Assembly: GCF_016802725.1 (NCBI RefSeq)
Contig: NC_052677.1
Span: 17,819,829 to 17,883,828, forward strand
Direction: 5' to 3'
Length of the DNA: 64,000 nucleotides
Origin: Solenopsis invicta
Lineage: Eukaryota > Arthropoda > Insecta > Hymenoptera > Formicidae
Shown: positions 1 through 11,824 of the stretch, piece by piece
How positions within the stretch are numbered: position 1 is the stretch's first letter
Layout: every line of letters begins with the position of its first letter
The notes under the pieces: generated by a model
What the model was told of the DNA's origin: nothing
What the model saw: the letters and a program-made list of their open reading frames with translations, nothing else
The model's database searches: none
Made by a program: the position numbers and the translations under genes

Positions 1-3000
1 AGAGCTGCTTCCTAAGCAGAAAATGATAAATAACGTCACCTTTACACTATCAGTAACGTGATTTTCACTACCAATAAATCTTGTTTCATTAGAAAAGTTT
101 CGGCAAAAATTATAAATTTGATTTTTATTTTTTAAATATTTTTTTTTAATGAAAGACAGGAAAGCTTTTATTTAAATGAGAAGAAATCAAGCCAATGACT
201 ACTCTAATGAATAAAAGATTACTGTGTAATACTAGTCTCAGTCTCCAAATTAATACTATAAAAATCCATTTGCGTCGATATAACATCATTAAAAATTACC
301 TGCACGTCCTGGCCAAAAAATTGTCGTCCTCGGAAGATGCTCAAAACGACGTCGACGTCGTTGAGCGATTTATATAGAGACGCCAATTGCGACCATTTAC
401 CGATCTCTTCGTTGCGAACGTAATCGTCGCTTCTTCGCATTCTCTTACTCGGCGAGCCGTCTTCTTGCGCATGAGGCAGTAAACTGTGTTCCACGAGGAG
501 AGCGCCGAGAGCATTCAAGTAATTTGTTTTAGATGCCTTCAGTACATCTCGCGGGTCGCAGTCGGCAGCTGTAGGAGCATCTCGACTCAATTGTAGCAAT
601 GTTTCTAAAATAACAGCGTTGAAAGAGCTGTATTTCTCACATGAATCGTGCAGGATTCGCTTCAGATTTTCCACGATGATCCGACAAAAATCATCGGACT
701 TCTCTCTCTCGATCGTTTCTTTGATTAATGAATAAAACAGGGCCACGGTCACGTCTTTGCAAATCAACTGATCCAATTTGATCAATTGTTGAAGCGGTAT
801 GATCAAACTCGCGTTAGATATCTCGATGTCGGGAAAATCTCCGATCCTGTAATTTCTAAATAAAAGTAAAGAAAAATATTAGCATACCAGAGTTATTCAG
901 AATCGATTAAAAAAATAACGCCGAGCCAGAGCCAGTCTCACGTCTCACCTGTACAATTTCACGTTGCTTCTCTGCCTGATGTTCTCCTGCTTAATCATTT
1001 CTGCTCGTTGAATTTTCTTTTGTATTTGCTTGTTGCGGTTGATGTTCGCGACCTCTGACGTGTTTTCTAGAATCCTGCTAAATCTTCTCTGCCCTGATAT
1101 GCTCTGTAGCGATTGTCTCGACGTGGACGGGATTGCAGTTTGATCAAATTCAGTGTCGTACAATGAAATATCGAGTGTCGCGCTCACGTTTGCGGCAACA
1201 TTGTCGTCGTCGTCGTCGATGAGAGTCGGTTCAAACTCCGGATTCTGCGTCGCACGTAATCCTAGATCGACTCGTGGATAGGGAAACCTAGGAGTCATGT
1301 AGGTCCTACCTGAATCGTTATAATCGATACTCTGAGAGAAGGTGCCGTAACTCAATTGGGAGGCAAGCGAGTCAACGAACATCGGCGTCATGCAGCTCAG
1401 ATTTCGCCTCCTCCAGAAAACGGGTATCCTGTAATTCTCGAAGGTGCAGTTATTCTGTAGGGGTGCGTCGAACATCTTACTGGTGTAATTTATCGATTTG
1501 GTAGTCAACTGCAACATAAGCAACGCCACGAAAGTCGCAAACGCGTTCACTTCCGTTGTCATACGTGACGAATGCATGGCCAGAAGTGCGAGCAACCAGT
1601 CTTTAGATTTCTCCGTCCTCAGACTCGTCTCCTCCGTCCAGAACTTTAATATTTTGTCTTGCAAATCGTGAGACGGGTCTTGCAGACCAGCCAGCAGGTT
1701 TTGCTCGCTGATGAGCAGCAGATAGCGCACGGACACGTCGTCGTCCCTCGCGATATCCTCCAAATATCTCTTGTGGATTCTTATTAACGTGTCGTAGACC
1801 AGCTCCCGGTATTCTGTAATATTGTCCTTGATGTACGGGATAACGAGATCCACGTAGAACCGTAGATCCACCGGCATAACAATCGTCACCATATCGCGGA
1901 CGATTCGCAATGCCATCTTTTCGCAAGACGGCATCCGATTCTTCAGAATTCTCTGCAAATCCATGTGGTGCAATTTTTCCACAACGTTCTGCACGTTGAG
2001 CTTCGGCATTGCCAACGTGAATATTTCCAGGCAATAAGACATCGCTATGCTTTTGGGCATTGCAATGATTGTAACGTTCATATAATCAACGGCCACCTCG
2101 GGATAAGTACGACAAAGGCAAGCGATGCGTTTCATTTGCTTCGTCATGTTCTGCATGTTCGCGGAATGTTTCGTGGAACCAAGAATAGCGAAGATCTTCT
2201 GCTTCACTTGGTATTTTCTGTCCTCTATGACTGAAGAAGTCTCGTCACGCTTGCCATCCAAAGAACGTAGGTACAAGCCGAGACACTCGCAGCACTGCAA
2301 AGGCGTCTCCTCTTTAGCATTCCAAACGCTCAACGGCTTCAGCAAGAAGTCGACGACGTCGTTTCTAACAACGATCTCCTCCGTCATGCCATTGTCGAGA
2401 AGAACTAGAATGAGATACACTGCGGTTGTATCGCCGGATTTTATTTTTTGGTTTAGGAAGTCCCTCGGCACTCGTAAATAGCTATGCCACTTCTCTACCA
2501 TGGTCTTCATTAGACTAAGATTGTAACTGTATACGCGATCGGTGATATTATTAGATCTCATCAATAACTTGCTGATGAGCACCTCAAAGAGTCTTTGTGC
2601 CGCTGCCTTGCCATCCTCATCGCTTGGCACAGCCACGTCGTGCCAATCCATCAGTATCACCAAAATGTCCGTGATGATGTAATTCAAATGGTATTGTTGC
2701 AGATATTTGGCGACAGCCTTGATGATCTTGGTCAGCGCAAATCTGGCGTAAGGCTTGAATACATCGTCCGCCGTGTTCAAAATAACTTTCAACATAAACA
2801 GCTGAATATTCTGATTATCGAGCTGTATGACATCAAGGAAATTCGTAAGCCATTCGGGCTCTTTATCACTTAACTTAAACACCTTTCTGATGTGCCGCAA
2901 GAAAACGCAGATATACGGCATGCACTCGTGCTCGTTAAAATGCTCGTCGTTATTTAAGAAGCTCGTTGTATCGTGCGTACGAAGAGAATCAGAATTCGTC

Positions 3001-6000
3001 GTTGAGGCAGAATGACGAAAATTGGATGGTAACACGACGCATTTGTTGAGATCGTAGGCGTTAATGTCTTCGCTCAATGTGCAAGCCGAGAGATCGTAGC
3101 TGTGAACATAAGCATATCTATGGGTCTGTCGTTCATTTTTATCGACTTGCGATCTGATATTGACAGTGATCTTGCGAGTTTTCGGATACTCCTTGACGGT
3201 TTGACGAAGATTATATTGCACATCACAATCTATGATCTTCCAGTTAAAAAGTTTTTTCTTGTCAAATGCGTAGCTGTAGAAACGCTCCTCCTTCTTTAGA
3301 CTCAAAATCGCCAACGAGCAATTGTATGCACAGCAGTGCAACAAACGCACAAGATTCTGACATCCTGGCCGCGTTATTCTCAAATTCTTCTGCGCATTCC
3401 TCATGACGCTTACGAACATTTCTTTATAATGATTCCTATCGATCAGAATTTGATCCAGTTCGTTCGGCGTGATCGTTCCATTCGCATCTATTTTGTTCTC
3501 GTCCACTCTGGTAAACATGACTGCTATCAACTGAAAGCATCCAATCTTTGATACGATTATCTGTTTGACCGCATCATCGTCATGGACATCTTTATCAACC
3601 ATTTCTCTCAGATCTAGGATGTTTTTCTTGAAAAACCGCTCAATCGCGATTGCATCACAAAACTGAAACGCTGGTAAGAGAAATCCTTGTAGAATGTCGA
3701 GTCTTTCTGTTTCACTAGTGGCATTCGTTTCCATGAATGCATCGTAGGTCTGCTGCAGCGATTCTAGAACGTGTTCGAGAGATCCTTCGTAGTAGTATCC
3801 GCGTAGATGCTCCTCCAGTTTTTCGTTGATGAGATGATTGCTGCCAGCACCGGCGACAAAGTGTATCACGTACTTGAGCATTATCCTCGATTTAGTCGTC
3901 GACAGCAATACTAGAAGTGTCCCGAAGCAGTCGATCACTTTCATGGCGTTCACACTCGTCTCGGACAAATTCGAGCACAAGGCTCGGCCGTAGATCCTTA
4001 GAGTCCGCAAGCTTGTTTGCAAGTCAGCGCGATCCGTTACGTCTGTCAAGCAGACGAAGAAATTTTTAAGAATCTTTGTCTTGTATTCAAGATCATCGTT
4101 GTTCGTCAACTGATTTAAAATCCACTGGTAGAACTCCTGATTCTGCGTGGCTTCTGTGGGGTTTGACTTTAGACGCACCGCGATGCTGTAAATATTCATT
4201 AGTCTCTCTTTGCGACTGTCTACATCAAAGACGGCCTTGTTCAGACAAGTAAATTGTTGTAGAATTATATCAACTGTGACGTCCACGTTAATGTGAACTT
4301 GCAGCTCCTGCCTATGCCGTTTCAAAAAAAGCAACAGATCTTCAATCCATTTAAGCAGAAAAGATGAATTGTCGTACCACATATCGTCGCAGACAACAGT
4401 GATCATATTCTCATGTGTCAATATGTACTTGAAAATTACATTCTTGAATATATTCAGAAAGTGTTCACCGTGCGTGATTATCGTGCACGCTGCGCTAGTT
4501 ACGGGGGTATCCTTGGTCATCAGTTCCTCCAGTTTCATGGTCATTGATCTAATGTCTTCAGCGTTTACTCTCAACGAAAGTAACGAAAATTGAAGTTCCA
4601 TCAGAGCACGCAAATATTCAATCATTCGCGTACTCAAGTCCCTGCAGACTAATTCTCTGGTACGTTCGCTCACCAAAAACCTAAAAATCTGATCGACCGT
4701 GCGCTCAGCGTTCGCAAAAGCGCTCGTTTCTAAGATTGTTAGATCGAGCATATAGCATCGCTGTAACAGGCTCAATCCGTTAACGTGTTGGATCATATCG
4801 TCACAAAAATCGTTTTTTGCGATGCTGCGTAGATTAAAAAGTTTCGTAATATAATGTTGAATAGAATTAAAAAGACAATTCTTGAAGGTATTTGGCAGAG
4901 CATTGTTATATCTCGATCTCATGGAATTTAACAGGATCTTCAAGACATGTGGCAATTTATCCATCATCTCGATATTTTTCACATCAAAACCAACTATTCG
5001 CGGATGCATTATACATTTAATCATTAAAGTAGACAACGATATATCCCATAATGATTCTGGTAAAATAACCTGAAAAATAAATAATTGCAAATATTTATTG
5101 CAAAATTATTTTTTAACAAATATGTCACATTAATAGGCATTAGTTGGAATGAATTCCAATTATTAAAATCTAATCATTTTAAAAATTAATGATTGACTTT
5201 ATTCGTGAGAGAGACCAATAATTTTAGTTTCATTACTTATTAATAAATAATTTGTTATTAATAAATCAATTTTTTACATCTAATGTAAGCAGAAATTAGT
5301 ATGAAATCAAAACAATAACTTACGCCAACATTCAGTAACACTTGTATAAAGTTCAACGTAGTCATCAAAACTTTGCATTGTAACACATGCAGTTGTTCGA
5401 GTTCTCTAGATTTTACTGCTCTAGATATTCCCGCCAAAGATTCTGCAATTACTTTCCAGAATTGACCAGTAAAACTGCAAATACAGAAAAAAATCGTTTG
5501 CTCTTCCACTTTTCCATTGGAAAAGAGCAGTTCTATCGGCAATAGTTCCTCCTTTATCAACCAAACGTAATAGTCCAGAGCCTTCAACAGCGGCATCACG
5601 TTACTGATGCAAATATCCGTTATGTCCGATTCTAAGCCTTTTAAAATAATATCATTCAATCGATTTATCCCATAAGTCCGGACAAAATTCTGTGTCATTT
5701 CCCGCGCATAATTGATGTTCTGCGATGTGTCAACAGGTGCCAACGGCGACACGTTAATATACTGCGATACATTAACGTATAATTCCATGCATTTTGCACG
5801 GCAATGCTCATCGAGAGTTCCGCACTGCGACAACAACCAGTACAGGGCATAAGTAAGAGTCGCGTGATCAAACTCGTGCGGCTTTCGTCGATTGGGGGAA
5901 GAATCGGCAAGAAGATTTGCTTTGACTTTAATTACTCTCTCGATATGGGACAGCGCATTCGCGATCGACAGATCGTCGCATCCATCTAAGCTGCGAACGA

Positions 6001-9000
6001 AACAGTAGAATATCTCCAGCCAGTAGACCGATACTACATAATCGTCTTCGCGTAGAATCGTGTAGAGATGGTTGAAGGCTACGGCCGCGGCTACGCGTTT
6101 ACGCGTCAACGGGTGCAACGCGAGATTGTTGATTCTCCCAATGATCTCGTGTGTATGTTCATAAGACGAACGCCTAAAAAACAAAATGATTTATTAATCC
6201 GAGATGTTTGCCCTTGAAAAAAAATGCTAACAATATAAAATCGATACGTTGTTAAATACCTGATTGACCAGCGTGTGAATTCTGTCAGACACAGGCCGGA
6301 GAACTCGCGCAAAGCGGGATTTGAATCGTCCATCAAACCGTCGAACAGTGAATCGATCACCGGCGACATCGACACGAGCCTGGAGCTCAGCCAGCGCATT
6401 AGCTGCAACGCCAATGGATGAAAGAGACCAGAGACGACTTGGTCTGGGTCACAGCCAAGAGCGAGCACAGCCTTACATAGGGTGCCATAAAGAGCGATAG
6501 TTTTATCACGATCTTCTGGATCAGAGAGGTATCGCGCGGTGAAGCCAAGGGCGTAAGCTATTATCGAGTGCAGAACCTCGCAAGCTGCGATCTTGGTGCG
6601 CCGATCGCTCGAGTCGCGTGCTAGCGTAATTATTCGCGGTAGTATCCGATCGAAGTAGATATCCAGTCGTGTATCTGGCAATGGCAATTTATATTTGAGG
6701 AGGTCTTTGCGATTCCAGGATGCCCCGGTGCTGCGAGAAGCGCGCTCGTATACGAAACTCGTCAGCAGATCGTGATCGAGCGATCCGAGAAACAACAGAA
6801 CTCGCCGTTGAAAGTTTCGCAGCGTATACTCGGTGTCGATCACGTCAACGCGTCTCACGCGTTTGTTCGTTCTCGTCAAGTCCTGCGAGATTTCGACAGA
6901 GCTCTCCGTGCTGCGCAAGTACGGCTCTAGGTACACGATGATTTCGCGCAGGAATTCATTCGTTCGCTCATCTCGCTTATGCGTCGCCGTTGTTATCGTT
7001 GTCGTCCACGTCTCTAGAGCGGTGAGCGCGGTGTACGCGAGCTCCAGATTACTAAGACCGATGGTAAACGCGATCTTAAACGCCAGCAGTGTACGCGGTA
7101 ATATGTTTTCGACATATGCGAAAGGCACATCCAAGATTAGGTAAAGGCACGCGATCAATAGCTCGTTGGAGAATCCGGGGATTAGGTCAAGAATGTGACA
7201 CAAGTAATTAGATAGAAGCACCTTCATCCGCCGCGACTCTGCGCGATTCTCCTCTTCCTCTTCCTCTTCCTCCTCCTCCTCCTCTGATATATAAATAAAG
7301 ATTTTTGTACCGGCTCGAATCAGTTTGTAGAAACCGGATATTAGCGGATACTTGTACGACAATTGGATAATTTCGTAGAGAAATTTGTGCACGTTGTTGG
7401 CAAACAGCGACAGCTCCGAAGCGTCGATCACGTCGACGTATAGATCCACAAGATTCACAAACACGCGATAGTCCGCTTGATTCACGGCGCTTTGAGTAAG
7501 AGCTACATCAGACAATACGGTATCCTCGTTGATTCGTTTCACGTGTATGTTCAATCGATTAATTAACATGATGCATACGTCCGTCATAGTGTTAGCTACG
7601 TGTTGCGCCAATTGCTTGTGTCCGCGTGCGTGATACCTCTTGGTGTTGAGCAGCTCCGTCCACAATGGTAGATAGTTCTTGTAACATATTGGCATCTGTT
7701 CCAGGTCATTCAGTTCCCGTTGCAACTCCGCGTCGAGCGCCAACGTATGCGAACAACTCCATGCAATGCCATCGTAAACTGATTGAAAAGACAAGTTTAA
7801 TAATATCAGAGATTCTCGGAAAGAGAAAAAATATCGAAATTTTATTACTATCATTATATAATTATTCTTTGAGCAATTCTGAATAAAAAATATTACAAAT
7901 TAAAGTAGAAATTATTTATAAAACGTACAAATAAAATTGCTCATCGAAGGAAAATCAATTGATTTAGTTACCTATACTGTCGAGATATCGCTGTAGTAGA
8001 TCTTTATTGATGATCGCAAGATTGCTGATAATTTTAATCAATGTTGAAACGATGAGCGCGTTATTAAATCCTGTTAAATCCGGAAATCTCTTAATCGTGT
8101 AAATACTAAGCTTTATGAGAATGTTAATTTGTTCCATTGTAACGTCCGTTATGTGACACAATATTTCCGAGAGTGCTTCCTGATAATAACAGATACTCTC
8201 TATGCCCGTTGAATCGCTATGCTCACTTGAATAAGAATGAATAAGAACAGATGAAAAAATTATTTATTATTCTCTTATTATATATATTATTTAAAGTTTG
8301 TACATATATCTTAATTAAATACATTACCTGGAGCAAAGAGGAAGTGCGTAACTGGTTGTAATGGAATACATAGATTTTATTTTAAAATCAGACATATGCA
8401 CTTTGCATGATGCTGCCATTTGACTGAAGCCGTAAACGATTAATCGCGATGTGATTAACTTTAAGTTAGGATCTTCGAATTTTTCTTCAAAATACTGCAA
8501 AAAGTACTAAAACCAAAAATACATCATAAATTATATAGCTAAAATTAATTGAGGAAAATACAACTTTGTCCATTAAATTCTTTAAGATTTTTAATTCATG
8601 AAGTTTTTTTTTAATCACAATTAAAAACTTTCAAAAAAAAATGTACTCTATATCTCGTTTATCTTACATAATGTCTTACCAATAATGTATCATTGTAATC
8701 ATTCTCTTCACTATTTTCATTTGTGAGAATTTGTCCAATAACTTGATAGAATCTTTTCAATGCACTTTGTCCATGAACACCAACAGTTGTTTTGAGCGAT
8801 AAACACTGAAGAGTGTCGTGCCAGAGCTTGCAATCAGAATATAACAAATCTCGATACAGATCCATATGGCGACATAGAAGATCGATCGCCGATTTTATTA
8901 CTGTTCCATTATGTTTGTTTATCTGTAATTGGCTGATATGCTTAATCCACTTGTACGAATTGCGAAAAATCTCCCTTTTTCTCACGTCCACTGGTTCCAT

Positions 9001-10409
9001 ACTATCCAACATGTCTGCGAGAGCGTCGATATACATATGGAAGTCATTGGATACGTTGGTATTACAAGCATCATACTGCATATAAAATTTTTATATACTA
9101 TGTAAATTATTACTTCTTGAAAATTAATAAATTCACAGTTGAGTTTATAAATTAGTACTATCAACTTTACCTCCTTAAATGCAATAAAATTTAGTTCAGT
9201 GATAGTATCATTTAAAAATTTTTCACAACAAATATTTTTATTGTGCTTAATTATTTTACCAAATATACAAAATATAAATTTTTTTTCTGCAACAGAAAAC
9301 AATACATGATATCATACTCTAGAAAATTGAAATCACATCATGTGTTCTCACCTCTTGTGTTATAGGCACTTGAGTGTAATTGTTTATTACCAAATTTATT
9401 AATTGTATCGTTGAGCATCAAATCATGATTTTTAAATAATTCTATTAATTTTGTAAAAATGTCACAAGCAGCCTTTTGATAATAATAACTGCCTTTTTTT
9501 AACAGTGCTGACTGACATAAATCCTGTAATATATCAAAGTACAGAATTATGGTAATTAGATTACAAGAATTTATATAAAAATCAACTACTATCCATTAAT
9601 ATAATAATATAAATAATACAAATAATATAAAATGTGATGCTTTTCAATTTTTTAATATCACAAATATTTTTAATATCACCTTAATTTTTTTAATATATTG
9701 TACAAAGCATGTAGTGGTATAAAAATTGTCAATGAAAAATTCAAGAAAATGAAATCCTTGTTTTATTGTCTCATCCATTTCGCGTAGTATCTGTTGATTT
9801 GTAGCCCGTTGGTTGAGTAAATGATCAAGGAAGCACAATAATCCATCATTTTTGTCAAATATGCTGCATACAGCTGATTCTAATGTAAATAAATTATCAT
9901 ATAAGTAAAATAAACAGTGACGTGACTGATACGACACATCTCAATTAAATCCATAATTTCTTTTAATATATTAAGTACAATTAGAATTATAGTATAAGTT
10001 TAGAAGAAAATGAACAAGTTACATTAAAACATGACTCATATACGTGACTCATATGCAAGTAATGTGTTAACATTGAACCTAATTTCAAATTTAGAATTAA
10101 AGAATTTTCAAGAACTTAAAAATTTGAATAAATCATTCTAATAGAAATCTTCAAAATGTTGGATGCTAACTTATCAAAAATATCTTATTTAAATACAACA
10201 CAGTAAGAATAAGAGAAATCTTGCTACTCATAAACGATAAAATTTTGTTACAATCTACATCGTTTTTATAATTGATATTTACCACGGTGTTCGAGCGAAA
10301 CAATCATGAAGAATGTCGGACCATTCTTAAAGATATCTGGCAAATCCCAGAAATTATTGATAGATGCAGCTTGTTTGAATAAGTCCACAAAGATTCGATA
10401 TGAATCCAT
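1..10409 (-). CDS. PRKDC: DNA-dependent protein kinase catalytic subunit (DNA-PKcs), 3' end cut by window edge
   Basis: This giant PI3K-like kinase binds Ku at DNA double-strand breaks and drives non-homologous end joining. I place exons at 10283-10409 (start codon at 10409), 9680-9939, 9352-9523, 9171-9286, 8680-9075, 8328-8506, 7972-8225, 6260-7778, 5324-6173, 949-5069, 300-855 and 1-11. All junctions have GT/AG ends and compatible phases, giving 2853 residues. The visible part is the N-terminal HEAT-repeat solenoid and the NUC194/middle region. Family-typical stretches include PLISGFYKL, LALHPLTRKR, THGEHF, CAYNCS, LTPMFV-like CMTPMFVDS, YRIGDFPDIE and KLYKSL-like SLYKSLNDVDV. The FAT, kinase and FATC domains must lie left of base 1. 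Human DNA-PKcs is 4128 residues, so roughly 70% is seen. Drosophila has no orthologue. A Glu run interrupts one HEAT loop. Family identity is very secure; single splice sites are read by eye. Confidence 0.93.
7249..7284 (-). repeat. In-frame poly-glutamate tract (12 Glu) in PRKDC
   Basis: Twelve consecutive GAG/GAA codons lie in the large exon 6260-7778 of the DNA-PKcs gene. They sit just after the PLISGFYKL segment, in a loop between HEAT repeats that is not homopolymeric in vertebrate DNA-PKcs. The tract is a trinucleotide microsatellite on DNA level and is probably length-variable between individuals. Confidence 0.9.
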
Positions 10410-11824
10410 TCTTTTTTTTTATTTCTTTCTTCTCTCAATCTAAACTATTCGTCGCTAAACTCCATTCTTCACCTCGTTTGAAGCATCAGACACTTCACAG
10501 CACCTGATAACACCTGATATGTTGTTATAATTGTTATTATCGCCAGCATAATTGAACATGTCGTAGAGGTAACAGAATAGACTAGAGACCTCTCTCGGAA
10601 AATTGTCAAGATGTTAGTAGTTTACGATCGTTATTTTTCATTTCTATCGATAATAACAAATTTATATTATATAATATATGTTAAGTATACATATATTATT
10701 TTATTTGTATATCTATATTATTTAATCTTTGGCTTTTGGACTATAGTTATTATACCCCTGGCTATACAGTATAAAATGTATCAAGAGTTTTTGACAATCT
10801 ATACTTATTACACTTAAATAAAAGTTAAGTGTAACATTGTAATGTACAAGCTCTTACAATTATTTATGTATATTGTATTTCCATAAAATTAAACCAAAAT
10901 TGAAGTTAATCTGCATTTATATAAATGGATATTACTCAAAGTTAGATTACCAATCCAAAATAATTTGAATTCAGTTCAAATCACCTGCATAAACCGAATA
11001 TGATGCCGATTTTACAAGATACTTAAAAAAAATACAGACGAGATTCTGCTCTCTCTTTCTTTCGTCCTTCTCTGTAATTTCCCTAATTTAAAACGTAGTC
11101 TTGCGAAAGTCATCGTGCAAAGTACCGTTACAGGGTCAAAAACTGGTCAACAAACGAGTTTCAGCATGCACCGACATGCAGTATGCAGCTGTAGCAGTGC
11201 AGCATCGTTCCATCTCGCATGCGCGTCGCATGTGACGACAGTCGCGTGTCTAGCGCGGGCGCGGAAGGGCCCCCTCAGAATTCTTCTTAAAAATGCCTTC
11301 AACCCTGTTTAACGGTTTCATTGGGTCAACATCCTTCAAAAGAAACAAATAAATTCATCGAGTAAAGAATAATTGACTCGTTCAACGATCAATGAAGACG
11401 AAATTTAATTGTATCTTTGAATACGTAAACTTTTCTAACGTTATCATGAGTTTGTACATACGTCCTTGTCCGAGCGCGTCTTGGAATGTCTTTTAAAATC
11501 TACAACGTGTGAATATTTTTCGAATCAAATAATCTCTTTATTTTTACACTTATTGCGAGATTTATAGATTTTGGCACTCACTACGCTCTTGTTTATCTCA
11601 AGACATTTCAAGATTTTCAAGAGATGTGATAGCGAGCTAAGCGAGCAAGTCACGCTGAGTCATTGCAAACAGTGATCAGCGGCATTAATAAGGTAATAAG
11701 TTACGCACTGCTAACTGCTAACCACTGCTAACGAGGGGTGAGCCTGGTGAACCTAGTGAACCAAGGTGAACGTGTCATCTCAACTGTTCATTTGTACGAG
11801 AGTTAAACGAGATTTGCCAGCTAA
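10410..11824. promoter_or_regulatory. Divergent intergenic region between PRKDC and epoxide hydrolase
   Basis: This 1.4 kb region separates two head-to-head start codons, so it should hold both promoters and 5' UTRs. The left two-thirds is AT-rich. The part around 11110-11290 is richer in CpG and contains several GCATGC-type palindromes, including one NRF1-like site near 11215-11226. I see no convincing gene: the open frames here lack splice context and family similarity. Confidence 0.5.

Noticed and set aside
1603..2034. 143-codon frame on the minus strand in another frame of PRKDC
   Set aside because: It overlaps the conserved DNA-PKcs exon 949-5069 in a different frame and shows no features of its own.
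10611..11312. Open frames of about 65 codons between PRKDC and the epoxide hydrolase
   Set aside because: One is AT-rich Tyr/Ile/Leu noise, the other sits in the CpG-rich promoter zone; neither has splice or similarity support.
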